The notes under the pieces are model-generated. The model had not been told where the DNA came from and did not search any database. It worked only from the letters and a program-made list of their open reading frames with translations. A stretch of DNA of 64,000 nt from Otatea glauca (lineage: Eukaryota > Streptophyta > Magnoliopsida > Poales > Poaceae), in the NCBI GenBank assembly GCA_036346275.1, contig CM070715.1, positions 77,301,667-77,365,666 on the forward strand, read 5' to 3'. Numbering within the stretch: the first letter of the stretch is position 1; every line of letters begins with the position of its first letter. Of this stretch, positions 47,539 through 58,622 are shown one piece after another. The position numbers and the translations under genes were made by a program.

Positions 47539-48739
47539 TCACCTCTTTCCATTATGAATGAATATATGAAAATGACATGAGTAATTGACATATTTCATCA
47601 TCTCCATTATTTTCATCATCTTCACATATCATTTTTTTCGTAATAAATAAATAGAATAATGGGAAACATCATGATACCTAGTTTCCAATACGAACAATAA
47701 GATTTAACCATTCATATTATTATTCTACCATGCACTTGTCCTTATACCCATAAGGAACGGAGTGGCATGAGGTTGAAGCCAAACTCATAGTCATATCTTT
47801 TACAGTAGGTAAACCCATCTCAAAAAATGATGATATAATAGTACATGCATCAAACATAACAACATCGCACCTACACACAACCCTGCACTTAACTTTCTCC
47901 CTCGCCAGATAGTTTACTCTTTGCTGTCCCAGCAGTTGGAAGGCCATAACTCCTAGCTTAGGAGCCCAAAAATAGCAAAACATATGTTTTATAAAAACTA
48001 CGCGAGATTACATATAAATTTCTAGTTATCCATATTTTTCAATTAATTCATTTAACCTATCGTTTCCAGCCCAAAAGACCAATATGTTGTTTTACTAAAC
48101 AATATATTTCACAATTTCATAACCATTTATATACAACCCCAAATATAGTAAAAACATATTTAGGATCTAGCCAAAATTATATAGTTTTCTCTAGTTATGG
48201 ACATAATTTAATTTGGCCATTAACTAGCACTAATCAGCAAATTACCAAGACTGCTCTTAGCAGCGATCGATTTCTGGATAGCAAGCTTCTACATGCCATA
48301 ACATTTAACAAACTTAATCAAATTTTATATTATTGTACTTTAGTGAAACTTTAGACAATAATCTACATTGTTAATAACTTTCACGGGCCATACAACTGAT
48401 CGTAGGTACGCTATAACTTGACCCAAAGATAGAAACCACTATTGAACGAATACCAATCTCCCCCAAAATCCATCTCGGTGCTCTCCAACTACCACATCTA
48501 TCAACGAAACAACCATAACATCGATCCACTACAGTACCAACATAAACAAGACTAATCTATGGTTTATACCTACGTACCGAAGATTCACTGGAACCTTTGG
48601 TGTCATCGATCCTCCTCGATCTCCTCACATTCCTTGCTCCTTCACACTTCCTGAAACTCGCACACCATGTCCTCTAAGATCCTTGTCACCTCCTACATAG
48701 GGGAACGTGAAATGATGAAGGAGACATCGCCGAAGCACG

Positions 48740-48744
48740 GCAAG
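48740..48744. repeat. Target duplication GCAAG, left copy
   Basis: Repeated exactly at 49696-49700. Confidence 0.85.
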
Positions 48745-49695
48745 TGATGAGGACATCCATTCCTTGGATACACACACTACACCCGTTGTTCCTCATGTTT
48801 CACCACTTCAAGGTCCAATGACATGAGCTCGTGCTCGTCAATTAAATCATAAGGTGAGCTCGTTCCTTGCTGTTCATAATTATTTTAATAGGGATGGTAT
48901 GCTACCTAATGGACATCGTGATTTGTTGTTACTTAGGAATATTGGTGAAGATGCCACGCAAGTCTCCATCCTCAATTCGGAGAGCAAGATATTTTGGACT
49001 GCAATTCGAGTTGGAGTCAGCCTAACAGCCTTGGATTCAAACGGCCATAACTTTCTCATACGGTGTCAGTCGGAGGTGTATAAGTACTCTATTGAAAGTT
49101 TATTTCATGATATTTCCAATGGATCTAACCACACCTCCAAATTGTATCGAGAAGACTTCCAAATAGTCATAACAAGTGGCTGCTGTTTTCTGGAAAGTGC
49201 TGCACCACCTTTTCTTTGGGCCACGGGCCTTGTATCTCGACAGAGGGTCCAAGCCCAGGTTGTGGACGTGGGAGGCAACCCTAGCACTCCCCCTCCCTGG
49301 CCGCAGCTGTCCTCTCCCTTTCCACATCATTAAAACAAGCCGTCGTCATCAGATTAGGTTAGGTTATTTTGCTAAGTTTGTTCTCCATTGCGTGTGAAAC
49401 AGTTGTTCATCGGAGTAGTGTTGCAAGACCTGGTTTGGTGAAAGAGATAACCTCAATTTTGATCGTTTGGAATTGTCGATTGCTTTCTTTCTCGTTCTTG
49501 CTCGTTTCTTCTAATGTGTGCAGGAATTAACCTTCGTGATTAGGTCATCCAGGCGTGAGCACAATTGATAACGACAGGTGTGTGGGTGTAGCAATTGCAA
49601 GGATTCAATCTTCGCTGATTGGAAGCCCTTGGAACGCGAACGTCTTCGTTCCGCAAAAGTAGAACCTATCAGAAGATCGGGCCATTGTCGCATCA
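48745..49695 (+). mobile_element. Gypsy-type solo LTR (951 bp) with a gag-pol-like frame
   Basis: Starts TGATGAGGACATCCATTCC and ends GTCGCATCA, flanked by GCAAG. It contains an open 159-codon piece (48854-49333, SSFLAVHNYFNRDGMLPNGH and onward), which resembles the 3' tail of gypsy polyproteins reading into the LTR in several grass families. The frame opens after a ACATGAGCTCGTGCTCGTCAA stretch of the same type. It interrupts the chromovirus 5' LTR and is therefore younger than that element. Confidence 0.82.
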
Positions 49696-49949
49696 GCAAG
49701 GGTAAGCAACGACGGCTATGGTTTGCGGTTGTTGTGGTTGGCAAGGCATGGTGTGGCGCTGCTCGAGCAAGGCTTGGGCACAGGGATGGTAGCGCTCAGT
49801 GTTTACCACGTGGGTGGGGAAGGAGGCGGCTGGGGTTAGGGTTAGCCCTTCCCCCTTGCGCTATATAGATGACATGGAAGCCTAGTCCTGCCTGACTCAC
49901 GATGTTCATCCTTGTCTTATATATATATATATATATTTGGGATATTACA

Positions 49950-51039
49950 AGTAGCTTGAGATTTGTGAGGATGAGTAGCTAGGTGTCTCTACCTCATATC
50001 TAGTTAGAGGAAGCCATGAAACCAAGTGAGGATGCCAATATTAGACTTGATGTGAAATTTCAAAACTTGGTTAGAAAATGTTGGTTTGAGTCAGATGATC
50101 TGGGTGGGTTGGACTACCAGTCAAATCAATTCAACAGAGGACAATTTCTAGAAATTTCAATGGGAGTTGGATGACCCAGGTGGATAGGACCACCAGTCGA
50201 ATCAATTCGATAGAGGACATGTTCTGGAAATTTCTGTGGCACTCCCAGATGATCCGAGTGGGTCATATCATCGATAATTTAATTTGGCAAGAAAGGTGCT
50301 CTTGATATTTTTGAATGGGCCGAACGATCCATGTGGCTTAGATGATTTGACTAACCTAGACAATCCAACTGTGGAGCTATATATAGACCCCTTGGGGGTT
50401 CTTGGGTAGATGTTGATGACTCTATCTCAGTGTTCATTCTAGTGAAGACCTTGAAAAGCACTTTAAAGCTTTGATTAAAGATCTTTAATTTCTAAAGAGA
50501 GTAGATAGTCCTAGTTTGTGCATCACTCCTAGTTGCTTGACCTTATGAGGTTGAAGTGAGCATTTTGGGTTTATTACTTTTGGAGGTCGATGACTCCTAG
50601 ATGGCTTGAAGGCATTTGGCTTGGTGATCTTCCGTGGAAGTGATTGTGGAAGTCTCTAGGATTCTTGTGAAGATTTGAAGTTTAACTAACTGAAGTGGAG
50701 GACTACTACGAGTAGATAGCTTTATTCCTTATGTGGTTTCAAGTCGGAGCTAGATTCTTAACGAGTGCTCTAACAAGGAGTAGTGGAGATCGCCGAATGC
50801 CCGTGACCTCTGTAAAAAAATTGATTTTGCTTCTTGTCTCTTTTTATGTTTTCGCATTTAGTTTGGATTATTTCAATTCTTATATTACTAGAATTGTGTA
50901 GGGTTGGAATTATGTAGCTAAACTACACTAGAAACCCTAGGCACTTAGGTTGGGCTAGTAAAGTTCAAATATTTAGCTAAGCCTTTGTTCCCAAAAGAAA
51001 TCCCAATTCACCTCTCCCTTGGACATCCGGTCCACTTCA
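49950..51039 (+). repeat. 3' LTR of the copia element, truncated at its 5' side
   Basis: AGTAGCTTGAG at 49950 matches the 5' LTR from 18986 onward and runs collinearly to the shared end CCACTTCA at 51039. The first 282 bases of the LTR are missing because the chromovirus inserted at this point and a deletion removed its other side. GTGGG follows at 51040-51044. Confidence 0.85.
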
Positions 51040-51044
51040 GTGGG

Positions 51045-52080
51045 CTACCTTGTTAATCTTGTTAATAATTAATGTGGAATATCCTAAGAGTAGTAACTTA
51101 ATGATGCTTAATTTTATAATCATTTCAATATAAGATTTTAACTGGATCACCAGTTTGTAAACAACACATATATAACTAGGTAGGGTCGTGCACTATGTTG
51201 TGCTAAGTGCTAAGATGGCAAGACCAACCTCAACGGTGCATGTCAATTTTCCTTTGGCTAAACCCTAAAAAATATAAGGAAAACCGAAATAATCAAATTT
51301 TAGAATTGGTGTGGGTTGTTTCACATAAAAGGACAATGAGAAAAAGATCTCAGGAAATCGCTGGGCTTTATTGCAAAAATTTTGTGACCACGGGTTTTGT
51401 TGTAAAAGGACTCGGTTTGGGTTTGGATGCGAATTACCAAAAACTAGGTTTTTTTGCAAAGAAAAGCACATGATCATTCGGGAATTTTGGGGAATTGTGA
51501 GACCTTTTTTGCAAAATATACAGCAAAGAAATCTCTGCAAATTTCCTATAACCAAGGGTTTTTTTGCAAAAGATCCGGTAGGAGGGCCTCGGTGTAATTT
51601 CAGAATTTGCGGAGGACGTTTTCATGAAACTGATGATGTGGACATGGGGAGACCGTGCCGATTTCGTCGTCTATATGGAGTAGTATTTTGCAAAACTGAT
51701 GACGTGGACGTGGGGGGACCGTGCCGATTCCTTTGGCTATATGGAGTAGTGTGTGTATAGTGGAGTTATTCTACGCGTGCGCGCAGGGTCACCTATTCTA
51801 CGCACCTGCCGTAACCCGTGTGTCGCAAAAACAAGCCGGTAGTGTATAGCCTAAAAACACCTGGTGGCCTAGAACAACAATACCGGAGTAGTAATTAATG
51901 CGTCACTACATGTACACTGACCTATGAAAACCATTAACGAGTGGACGCTTAAATGTGAACTGAGACTGGTAGATAGCTTATTTCTAATAGCGATCATGGA
52001 GTAAGTGTAACTAATAGTAAAAGAATGTGTAACCGATAGTAATAACCCGTATTTTGGAAACTCGTAATAACCCATATTTT
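51045..52080. other. Intergenic DNA with short repeats, no gene
   Basis: The part 51190-51760 has the word TTTTTTGCAAA repeated several times in a GC-moderate context. A 66-bp tandem pair (AAACTGATGATGTGGACATG at 51627 and AAACTGATGACGTGGACGTG at 51693, each continuing GACCGTGCCGATT and CTATATGGAGTAG) follows. A 129-codon frame here follows from the repeat and matches nothing I know. The word TATTCTACGC occurs twice (about 51767 and 51795). Confidence 0.5.
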
Positions 52081-52085
52081 TTAAA

Positions 52086-52950
52086 CTCGTAATCTCCGGT
52101 AATTAATGCTACTTATATTCCGGATGCTTACTCTCCAGATAGTGCTATGTACTCACCCGAAGAATATCTGGTAAGAACTGGTAAAATGTTGTTTTTATAG
52201 ATAGTAAGAAGTTGTTTTGTGTATTGTAATATTCTGAAATTCCCTTTGAAGCTGCATAAGGTAGTAAAATTGGATGCAGAAATACGACCAATACTGTACG
52301 GCCCAATGCGCATCCCATGAGAGATTAAAAAATCTAGGATTTTTTGAATCTCATAATCACGGGTAATAAATGCTCCTTATCTTCCGTACGTTTACTGTCC
52401 CGACAATGTTATGTACTCACCCAACAATGTCTGTAATAACTAGTAAAATGTTGTTAAATTTTCTTTTGTAGCTGCATAAGGTAGTAAAATTGGATACGGA
52501 AATATGACCAATACTATACAGCCCAATTCGCATCCCATGATAGATAAATGAATCCCTTATCTTTTGAAACTCGTAATTGCCGGTAATTAATGGTCCTTAT
52601 CTTCCGGATGTTTACTCTCTCGACAGTGTTATGTACTCACTCAAATTGTGTGTGGTAAGAACTAGTAAAGTGTTGTTTTATAGATAGTAAAAAGTAGTTT
52701 TATGTCTCATAATATTCCAAAATACCCTTTGTAGCTGCATAAGGTAGTAAAAATTGTATATAGAAGTATGACCAATACCGTACTGCCGAATGCGCATCCC
52801 ACGAGAGATTAAAAAACCCCATAGTTTTTGAAACTTGTAATCAGCGATAATAAAGGCTCCTTACCTTCCAGACGCTTACTCTCCCGAGTCCTGACGGTGT
52901 TATGTACTAATCCGAAGTATGTTTGGTAATTATAAGACCATAGTAAAAGT
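52086..52950. repeat. Tandem repeat array, 220-262-bp units, about 3.3 copies
   Basis: Each unit has AACTCGTAAT(C/T)...GGTAAT(T/A)AATG, TATCTTCCGGA, TTATGTACTCAC, TAGTAAAATGTTGTTTTAT, AGCTGCATAAGGTAGTAAAA, ATGACCAATAC and GCGCATCCCATGAGAGAT in that order. Starts are near 52086, 52347, 52567 and 52829. Units are about 80-85% alike by eye. There is no coding. Confidence 0.8.
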
Positions 52951-53240
52951 ATGTGCAATAGATGGTAAAGTTAAATGAAAATGTAATATTCAAATTTACC
53001 TTCGTTTCATGATAGTAAAATATTGGGCAATAACTTATAAATGTTAGTTTATGAATAGTAAAAGTTAGTTTTATGAGTTATAAAAATCAGAACAAGAATT
53101 TAGATCTGTATGCTGGATTGAAGTAATATGTTATGTACATGATAGTAAATTTTAATGAAATAGATGGTAAAATAAAAAACAAGAAACATTATAATCGGAA
53201 ATTCCTTTCTATACTGTCTAATATCTAAACACGGGGTATG
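52951..53240. other. AT-rich flank of the tandem array, no gene
   Basis: Short AT-rich region with many GATAGTAAA words, perhaps decayed array units. No gene. Confidence 0.5.
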
Positions 53241-53891
53241 TGTCTGTAAAGGATAAATGAAGGATATGTCCTAACAACATACAGAGATTCCGGATATCAC
53301 AGGCCCAGTTCCATGGGATAAGATATGTGCGGAAGAGATAACTCTATATTAGGAAGGACTCGATCATGTTCCCGTTACGAGGAAATTGTCTCGAGTACGC
53401 CTGATATTCAAGGAAATTTGGATATGCTGCGAAGATCAAGCGATGATGGACTCCACATTAGCTACAATCTGGTACTCCAAACCGACTACAACTCGACTTG
53501 AGGACGGGCTACCCCAACTATATAAGGCCGGGGGTAGGGGTCCTTAAAGAAAAAAAAAGGAAAAACAATTCTTAGCAGACAAGCCATCTAGAGCTTCCAA
53601 GCGATAAGACCTTTGGCGCAGAGCAACCCGGAGCTGACTGATCACGCTTCGCCTACCTCCAGCCGTAGTTTAGCCATTGCTTTGATCCCATCTTCATTGT
53701 AACTAGGGCTAGACACATTTCTCTGTACTTTGTTCATCGACACCATACATCATCCATACAGAAGTAGGGTATTACTCTGCTAGGGGGCCCGAACCTATCT
53801 AAATCGTGTCCCTCCGATTTTGTGCTTGACTCTTCTAACCCGAAGGTACCCGAAGGTATAAATTTATTATCAATTTTCTAACCTTCGATAG
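53241..53891 (+). repeat. 5' LTR of the TAT element
   Basis: The start is placed at TGTCTGTAAAGG and the end at the primer site (53893). TATATAAGGCCGGGG at about 53519 is the TATA box, followed by a leader with many AAAAAAA bases and poly-C/T stretches. The exact left edge cannot be checked without the 3' LTR. Confidence 0.6.
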
Positions 53892-53892
53892 T

Positions 53893-53910
53893 TGGCGCGC
53901 CAGGTAGGGG
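53893..53910 (+). other. Primer-binding site of the TAT element
   Basis: TGGCGCGCCAGGTAGGGG directly after the LTR is the primer-site wording common in plant TAT elements. Confidence 0.7.
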
Positions 53911-53937
53911 CCTTCAACTGTTTTTTGCAGATCAAGC

Positions 53938-55762
53938 ATGTCTTCGGTGCGCGCTCACATCGGATTTTCCGACGACTACCTGTGTGACAATTTTTGCTCA
54001 GTCACTGCCATCAACCAAGCACCTGCAATCGGATCTGAGATCGCCTTCGGAACCATGCTCTATCGATGGGGGTCGAGCGGAGATCTAGTGCACATCAACT
54101 TCGTTGAGTCCCATTCTTGGGAACCATGCCGAGAGGTAGGCTTCATCGACTTTGACCCGACGGAGCCCAACGTCCTCATGTGCATTGACACGTAAAGTGA
54201 AAGCGAAGGCGATAGCCATAGTAGCCAGGGCAGCAGCACAACAGATTGATGTGTGTTCATGGTCGAAGCCAACAACGGTACTACTACCGATAGTTCCCAA
54301 GAAAAGAACCCAGGGGTAGACATCACAGAAGGTCAGGTAGGCCAGATCCCCCTGATCACGCCTCAAGACCCTGCAAACATTTTGGCTCCCAACACCACAG
54401 ATCATCGGTGTGATCTAGCAGCTGCGGTCATAGCCGGGATTGTGGTCAATTTGTCGAGGCAACTTGACCTTGATGATCTACGGGTGCGAGATCTTCTAGG
54501 ACAACAAATTCCTTGATAGCTCGACCATAACGACAGGCCCAGCCGCACTCCTAGAACAGCATCCCATCAGAGCCACAATAGCGACATCTTTAGCACTCCT
54601 GAGGCAAATGTCCACTGTGCTCACATGCTGCCAACTCGAGGCTAGGGCATCCCAGTCAGCAGGGCACCAGAAGCCAATGGTCAGGACCATCCCACCGCCA
54701 TCGAGCAGTAGGATCGGCGGTGGATAGTTTCAACCAGAGAGTTCCAGGCCAGTTCGCTCCAACCTCCATCGGGGACATCTCGAAGATCTTTGAGATCGAA
54801 TTCCTCACAATCGACGAGACATGAGGGACGTCCTGCATAGTTAGAGGGAGGAACGTGACTGGGGAGACCACGAGCAGCGGGAAAATGAGTCCCCACCTTT
54901 GAGGGCCCAATCTCCCACGCGCCGAGCCCGAAGGGGCGAATCTCTGCCCTTGAGGGGCCACTCACCTGCACAGTGCAGGCTCCCTCCTCGGCAAGGTCCG
55001 CGATAGGTGACCCCTGAGGATGTCGATGAAGGATGCAAGGCCTTCACCCCCGAGCTACATGCAGTAAGGTGGCCGGATAAATTCAAACCGGGCCCCGTCG
55101 AAAAGTACTTGGGAAAAATCAACCCCATCGAGTGGTTGCAGATCTACACTACAGTCATAAGGGCTACTGGGGGAAGCGAGAAGGTGATGGCCAATTACCT
55201 GCTCACCACCCTGGATGGTGCCGCGAGGTCCTGGTTGCTCAACCTCCCGCCTTAGTCCATATCCTCATGGGCGGAGTTGCGGGCCCAGCTCATCACCAAC
55301 TTCCAAGGCTCTTATGAACACCCCAGAACATGCAGCGACTTGCATCGGGTGATTCAAAAGCCAGGTGAGTCGTTGCGTGGCTTCATTTGACTCTTTAGCT
55401 ACAGGCGTAACTCGATCCCTGACATCTTGGATGAAGCTATCAAAGTCACCTTCGAAAACAGTGTCAAGGATAGGGAGTTGAAAGGAAAGCTGGCCACCCG
55501 AAAGATCCGAACCCCCAAAGAGCTTTTTGAGTTGGTGGATAAATGGGCCATATGTACCAAGGCTTGATACCATCTCGATGACCCCAAGTCTAGCGATGAT
55601 AAGCCCGAGTCATCCAAGCAGGGGGCGAAGAGGAATAAGAACCATAGGGAAAACCACAATGGTGATTCTACCGTAGCCGCGGTTGAAAGAGGCAAGGCGC
55701 GTAATATTGGTGACAACAAAGGTCGAGGCTGTGGGGGAGCCAAATACTACCTAGTCCATCAT
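53938..55762 (+). pseudogene. TAT gag, broken
   Basis: ATG at 53938 opens a frame of 85 codons that ends at a TAA (about 54193). Another piece continues to 54516. The capsid core (55007-55255, then beyond a TAG) has KPGPVEKYLGKINPIEWLQIY and GAARSWLLNLPP, typical of the gypsy gag domain. A Cys-rich knuckle follows near 55732, where the expected first Cys is Tyr (KYYLVHHMDKHDFDEC). Stops at about 55253, 55388 and 55564 plus frame changes mean no full-length capsid protein. The region 54520-55000 is degraded and only weakly coding-like. Confidence 0.8.
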
Positions 55763-56640
55763 ATGGACAAACACGACTTCGACGAGTGCCAAGTGATCAA
55801 CAAGAAGGTTCAGGAGAAACTCAAGGCTACCCTAGCCGAACGCGGGGTCGAGCAGGCCAAGGAGAAGCCCCAGGACGATGAACCCAAATATCGCGGGGCT
55901 GACCACAAACTGGCGCACATTTTCGGAGGATCTGCCATGTATGAGTCCAAGAGGCAATACAAGGCAGTCGAGAGGGAGGTAAACCTGGCCACGCCAGCTC
56001 TCCCCAGATTCCTCAAGTGGTTGGAAGTACCGATCACCTTCAACCAATCGGATCACCCAGCTGTTGTCCCACATCCGGGTCGATACCCTGTGGTGGTCGA
56101 ACCCACCATCGTCAACATTAAGGTCGCTCGAACCTTGATCGATGGAGGAAGTTTGCTAAACCTCATCTTCGCAAAGACGCTGGAGAACATGGGGATCCCT
56201 CGGACAAAGATCAGGGCTAGTGCAGAGCCGTTCCATGGCATAACTCCGCGATCATCTTCGATGCCCCTTGGCCGGATCGAGCTGCCAGTCACGTTCGGCA
56301 CACCAGATAATTTCCGCACCGAGAAGACCCTCTTCGACGTGGCAGATTTTGAGACTGCCTACAACGTGATCATAGGCCGCCCAATGCTAGCCAAGTTCAT
56401 GGCCGTGGTCCACTACGCGTATTAGACCGTCAAGATTCCAGGGCCAAAGGGAGTCCTCGCAATCAAAGGGGACCAGTGCGCTGCGGTTCGATGTGACAGG
56501 AAGAGCCTGGAGATGGCTGAGCATCTCTACGGGTCGGCAACTAGTGCCGATAGCGAAGGAGCAAAGCGCCAAAAGTCCAAGGGCACCAACAAGGCCTCTG
56601 TGTCCAACAGTGCCGCCAAAGACTCAGTCAACGAGGCAAG
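55763..56640 (+). pseudogene. TAT protease region (retropepsin-like)
   Basis: The open piece 55763-56425 (220 codons) continues the gag knuckle and includes VARTLIDGGSLLNLIFAKTL, the plant form of the aspartic protease active site (Asp-Gly-Gly where many have Asp-Thr/Ser-Gly). It also has VADFETAYNVIIGRPMLAKF, the C-terminal protease signature. A TAG follows at about 56423. The frame can be followed to 56669 (KSLEMAEHLYGSATSADSEG). It would cut the polyprotein in the particle. Confidence 0.82.
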
Positions 56641-58157
56641 AAGAATAAGATCGACGGAGGTGTCAAAATAGTGCCCTGGACTCGTCAGAGCCTTCTAAGA
56701 CAATCAAGGTAGGCGCTGACCTTGATCCCAAATAGGAACTCGAGCTCGTCGCCTTTCTTCGGGCAAACAACAACGTATTTGCATGGCAACCGTGCGACAT
56801 GCCCGCGGTCCCCAAGGAGGTGATCAAGCATCGACTGGCTGTGGAACCTAGCACCAAGCCTGTGGTGCAGAAGCAATACAGATTCGCAGAAGACAGGAAG
56901 CAAGCCATACAAGAGGTCGGCAAACTCCTAAAGGCTTGCTTCATCCGAGAGGTCCGTCACCCGATGTGGCTGGCAAACCTTGTCCTCGTCAAGAAACCCA
57001 ACGGTAAGTGGAGGATGTGCGTCGACTACACCGACCTCAATAAAGCTTGTCCTAAAGATCCTTTCCCTCTCTCCCGCATTGATCAGATAGTGGATTCTAC
57101 TGTGGGCTGTCAGTTGCTAAGTTTTCTAGATGCCTACTCGGGATATCACCAAATTAGCATGTCTATGGAGGACGAAGAAAAAACTGCTTTCACTACTTCC
57201 TTTGGTGTATTCTGTTATGTTTAAAGTGTGCTAGAGCTACGTATCAACACTGTATTCAAAACTGCTTGAAGTTCCAAATCGGGCGCAATGTGGAAGCGTA
57301 TGTCGATGATATGGTAGTCAAGTCAAAAACCGAGAACACCATAATCAGTGACCTCGAGGAAACATTCTACAACCTCAGGAAGTATCGGATGATGCTTAGC
57401 CCCGAGATGTGCACGTTCGGCGTTCCGTACGGCAAGCTTCTTGGTTTCCTACTGTCCAATCGAGGCATCGAGGCAAACCCACGCAAAATCGAGGCCATCG
57501 ACCAGATGCGCTCTCCGCAGATGCTGAGGGAAGTGCAGAAGCTCACGGGCTGCATCGCTGCCCTTAGTAGATTTCTCTCGGATGGGGGGTGAGCGAGGAT
57601 TACCTTTCTTCAAGTTGCTCAAGAAGCAGGATACCTTCAAGTGGAATAAGGAGGCAGAAGAAGCTTTTTTAGATCTGAAAAGGTACTTATCATCTTCGTC
57701 AATTTTAACCTCACCTAACGAAAAAGAGGAGTTTTTTTTGTACATTGTAGCTACCCCTCAAGTAGTAAGCACAATCCTGGTGGTTGAACGGGATTGCCCT
57801 GAAAAAAGGACTAAAATCCAGAAGCCGGTGTACTACATGAGCGAGGTTTTGCACGACACGACGCTATAGTACCCTCAGGTGCACAAGATGTTGTACGCTC
57901 TTTTGATGACTTCTCGAAAGCTGTGACACTACTTCCAGGCACACAAGATTACAGTCATGACAATGTACCCGCTCAAGGAGGTAATATGCAACCGAGAGGC
58001 GATGGGACGAATCGCGCAGTGGGCGGTTAAACTCAACGAGTTCAAGATTGACTTTGTGCCACGAACCAGCATCAAGTCGGGAGTCTTGGTGGACTTCATC
58101 GTATAATGGATGCATGTCGAGAAAAAGAAGCACAAGGCGATCGATGATCACTAGACA
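56640..58157 (+). pseudogene. TAT reverse transcriptase and first RNase H, broken
   Basis: RT begins near 56700. VKKPNGKWRMCVDYTDLNKA and CQLLSFLDAYSGYHQI (56980-57160) are canonical. A small deletion and stop at about 57222 remove the FGLKNAGA part. The next frame picks up YVDDMVVKSK (57300), the catalytic box. Another frameshift occurs near 57585. RNase H (57640-58140: WNKEAEEAFLDLKRYL, MSEVLHD) has stops at about 57867, 57921, 58104 and 58152. All the main blocks are present. Confidence 0.85.
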
Positions 58158-58622
58158 ATGTTCTTCGATGGGTCGCTCATGCTTCAGGGCTCGAGGGCTG
58201 GCATCGTGCTCAAATCTCCGACAGGTGAGGAGCTAAAATATGTTATCCAACTTGATTTTCAAGATTCAAATAATGTTACAGAATACAAGGGACTAGTCAA
58301 TGGTCTCTGCATGGCTGTGTCACTTGGCATTAGACGATTACTCGTGAAAGTGGACTCACAGCTAGTCGTGAACCAAGTGCAAAAGGAGCACCAGTGCTCG
58401 GACGACAACATGGTGGCATATTTGAGCGAAGTTCGCAAGCTAGAGCACAAGTTCGAAGGGCTCGAGGTAAGGCATATCAGGCGATGTGACATTTCCACCG
58501 TCGACGAACTTGCTAGGCTCGCTTCATCCCGTTCGCCCACGTCCGCAGGAATCTTCATCGAGAAACTCCTCAAACCATCCATCTCCCCCAGACGGGAGGC
58601 AGATGCTGCCCAACTCGACTAG
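58158..58622 (+). pseudogene. TAT second (archaeal-type) RNase H domain
   Basis: The 154-codon piece starts MFFDGSLMLQGSRAGIVLKS and includes TEYKGLVNGLCMAVSLGIRR, VDSQLVVNQVQKEH and VDELARLAS. These match the additional RNase H-like domain of plant TAT elements, with acidic residues in FDGS, EYKG and VDSQ. It ends at TAG (about 58620) and continues in the same frame into the integrase part. Confidence 0.85.

Larger units (their letters stand above)
34020..49949 (-). mobile_element. Chromovirus Ty3/gypsy element (Tekay/Del-like), inserted in the copia 3' LTR
   Basis: On the minus strand the order is 5' LTR (49949 down to 39890), primer site, gag, protease, RT, RNase H, integrase, polypurine tract and a truncated 3' LTR (34621 down to about 34020). 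Matching LTR ends are GGGATATTACA at 49949 and AGGATGTTACA at 34621, both preceded by a TA run. Internally the two LTRs share GTGCTCTCCAACT and CACTACAG-ACCAACATAA landmarks. The right end joins the remaining copia LTR directly (AGTAG, 49950), so it landed inside that LTR. The left target copy is lost. Confidence 0.85.
39890..49949 (-). repeat. 5' LTR of the chromovirus, interrupted by two insertions
   Basis: Its own sequence is 39890-40649, 47539-48744 and 49701-49949, about 2.2 kb in all. A copia solo LTR (40650-47533) and a gypsy solo LTR (48745-49695) are nested in it, each with its own target duplication. Confidence 0.82.
18704..51039 (+). mobile_element. Ty1/copia element (SIRE/Maximus-like), heavily nested
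   Basis: The left LTR starts TGTAAGCATATAGGCCCC at 18704; the right LTR ends CCACTTCA at 51039. Both are bordered by GTGGG (18699-18703, 51040-51044), a perfect 5-bp target duplication. A primer-binding site and gag start follow the left LTR. An accessory frame and a polypurine tract lie near 22777-33496. No reverse transcriptase or integrase of its own was found. The element's own DNA is only about 6 kb; the rest of the 32 kb is inserted LTRs and a gypsy element. LTR length, the initiator-Met primer site and a post-gag accessory region suggest the SIRE/Maximus lineage; this is inference. Confidence 0.85.

Noticed and set aside
49950..51039. An independent solo copia LTR
   Set aside because: It starts abruptly inside the LTR and its right duplication (GTGGG) pairs with the left LTR at 18699-18703, so it is the 3' LTR of the large element.
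54060..55128. Minus-strand frames of 88-106 codons in the TAT gag area
   Set aside because: Shadows of the gag coding strand; typical of this GC composition.
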